This document shows positions 6,276 through 6,695 of a stretch of DNA of 6,695 nt, piece by piece (within the stretch, counting starts at the first letter, position 1; every line of letters starts with the position of its first letter). The notes under the pieces were generated by a model. It was not told the origin of the DNA. It made no database searches and saw only the letters and a list, made by a program, of their open reading frames with translations. The position numbers and the translations under genes are program-made. Location: positions 1 to 6,695 of the forward strand of contig CAKTMW010000062.1 in assembly GCA_934574095.1 (NCBI GenBank). The letters are read 5' to 3'. The DNA comes from an uncultured Oscillospiraceae bacterium. Lineage in GTDB: Bacteria; Bacillota; Clostridia; Oscillospirales; Oscillospiraceae.

Positions 6276-6322
6276 AATGAACCTCCTTGTTTCTGTTGGG
6301 AAAAGACGTATTTGTCAGCTTA

Positions 6323-6351
6323 ATTATATCACCCCGGCGACCCGCTTGCAA
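6323..6351 (-). promoter_or_regulatory. Sigma-A-type promoter of the nitroreductase gene
   Basis: On the minus strand TTGCAA (6351-6346) and a perfect TATAAT (6328-6323) are separated by 17 bp. The predicted start near 6316 gives a leader of about 40 nt carrying the AAGGAGG site. The -35 overlaps an inverted repeat. Confidence 0.75.
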
Positions 6352-6363
6352 CCGCACAAGCGG
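6342..6363. repeat. Inverted repeat overlapping the -35 box, possible operator
   Basis: CCGCTTG (6342-6348) and CAAGCGG (6357-6363) form a perfect 7-bp dyad around an 8-base centre. The left half covers the -35 hexamer of the nitroreductase promoter. It is not followed by a T-tract on the minus strand, so it is a poor terminator for the preceding gene; a repressor or activator site is more likely, without direct evidence. Confidence 0.4.
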
Positions 6364-6377
6364 CGGCAGACGCAGCC

Positions 6378-6695
6378 TTACAGCCGAAAACACTTTTTCA
6401 GCGCCGTATACTCGCCCAGCACCAGCAGCGTCAGACTGCCGTCCAGCACCGTTTCCGGCGAGATGGTCACATCGGTTTTTCCGTCCCGCTTCACGCCGAG
6501 GATGTTGACACCGTACTTTTTGCGAATGTCCAGCTCTCCGATGCTGTGACCCTGCCAGCTTTCCGGTACAGCGACCTCGATGATGGCGTGCTTCTCGTCC
6601 AGCTCTATGTAGCCGAAAATGTGGTTGGCGGTGTAGCGGATGGCCGCCCACTTCGCCAGCTGTTTTTCCGGGTATGTCACCGCGTCCGCGCCGTT
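6378..6695 (-). CDS. ktrA: C-terminal part of a KtrA/TrkA-type potassium uptake regulatory subunit (5' end outside window)
   Basis: The minus-strand frame is open to the window edge and shows 105 residues before TAA at 6380-6378. It begins NGADAVTYPEKQLAKW, which matches the end of the RCK_N (nucleotide-binding) domain of KtrA, where a GADxVxYPE motif is typical, and continues through the linking helix into an RCK_C domain: a YIELDEKHAIIEVAVPESW strand pair, GHSIGELDIRKKYGVNILGVKR, and ending DGSLTLLVLGEYTALKKC. Full KtrA proteins are about 220 residues, so roughly the first half is missing from the window. The protein forms a cytoplasmic octameric ring that gates a KtrB/TrkH-type potassium channel in response to nucleotides. 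A partner channel gene would be expected just upstream, outside the window. The GTG at 6680 is internal, not a start. KtrA rather than two-domain TrkA is favoured by the single terminal RCK_C, but this cannot be settled here. Confidence 0.88.
   Translation of the reverse strand, partial: NGADAVTYPEKQLAKWAAIRYTANHIFGYIELDEKHAIIEVAVPESWQGHSIGELDIRKKYGVNILGVKRDGKTDVTISPETVLDGSLTLLVLGEYTALKKCFRL

Noticed and set aside
5769..6323. Plus-strand frame of 184 codons opposite the nitroreductase
   Set aside because: The minus strand has the FMN-binding motifs, AAGGAGG site and promoter; the plus-strand frame has none of these.

Overview
The window looks like chromosomal DNA from a GC-rich member of the Clostridia, most likely Oscillospirales of the gut (an inference from gene content, strong AGGAGG ribosome binding sites and the style of the intergenic palindromes; no marker gene is present to prove it). 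No phage, transposase, CRISPR array, rRNA or tRNA gene was seen.

Layout. Positions 1-1656 (+) carry the C-terminal end of a polytopic membrane protein, followed 30 bp later by an M20D-type metallo-amidohydrolase; the pair probably forms a transport and hydrolysis operon that ends at a long GC-rich hairpin terminator (1683-1729). Positions 1751-1858 hold a 108-bp palindromic element that can fold into a four-armed cloverleaf. Positions 1922-3678 (-) encode an ECF-type sigma factor and a membrane-anchored DUF4179-like anti-sigma factor whose reading frames overlap by 25 bp. A divergent 241-bp intergenic region separates this pair from 3920-5740 (+), a secreted protein made of four tandem lamin-tail domains (LTD). 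That reading frame runs through a terminator-like palindrome (5681-5723) before its stop. Converging on it from the other strand are a small nitroreductase-family flavoprotein (5760-6275, -) with a clear housekeeping promoter, and, at the window edge, the C-terminal half of a KtrA/TrkA-type potassium channel regulatory subunit (6378-6695, -).

How the parts may work together. The sigma/anti-sigma pair is a self-contained signalling module: the anti-sigma factor has a short cytoplasmic part, one membrane segment and a large extracytoplasmic domain. The divergently transcribed exported LTD protein is a plausible but unproven target. The most unusual items are the cloverleaf palindrome with internally compensated stem differences, the probable mis-called start of the sigma factor (a -10 box lies directly in front of the ATG, while a good ribosome binding site precedes an in-frame TTG), and the LTD frame that ends inside a terminator hairpin. 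I found no convincing new multi-gene system; most genes belong to familiar families.
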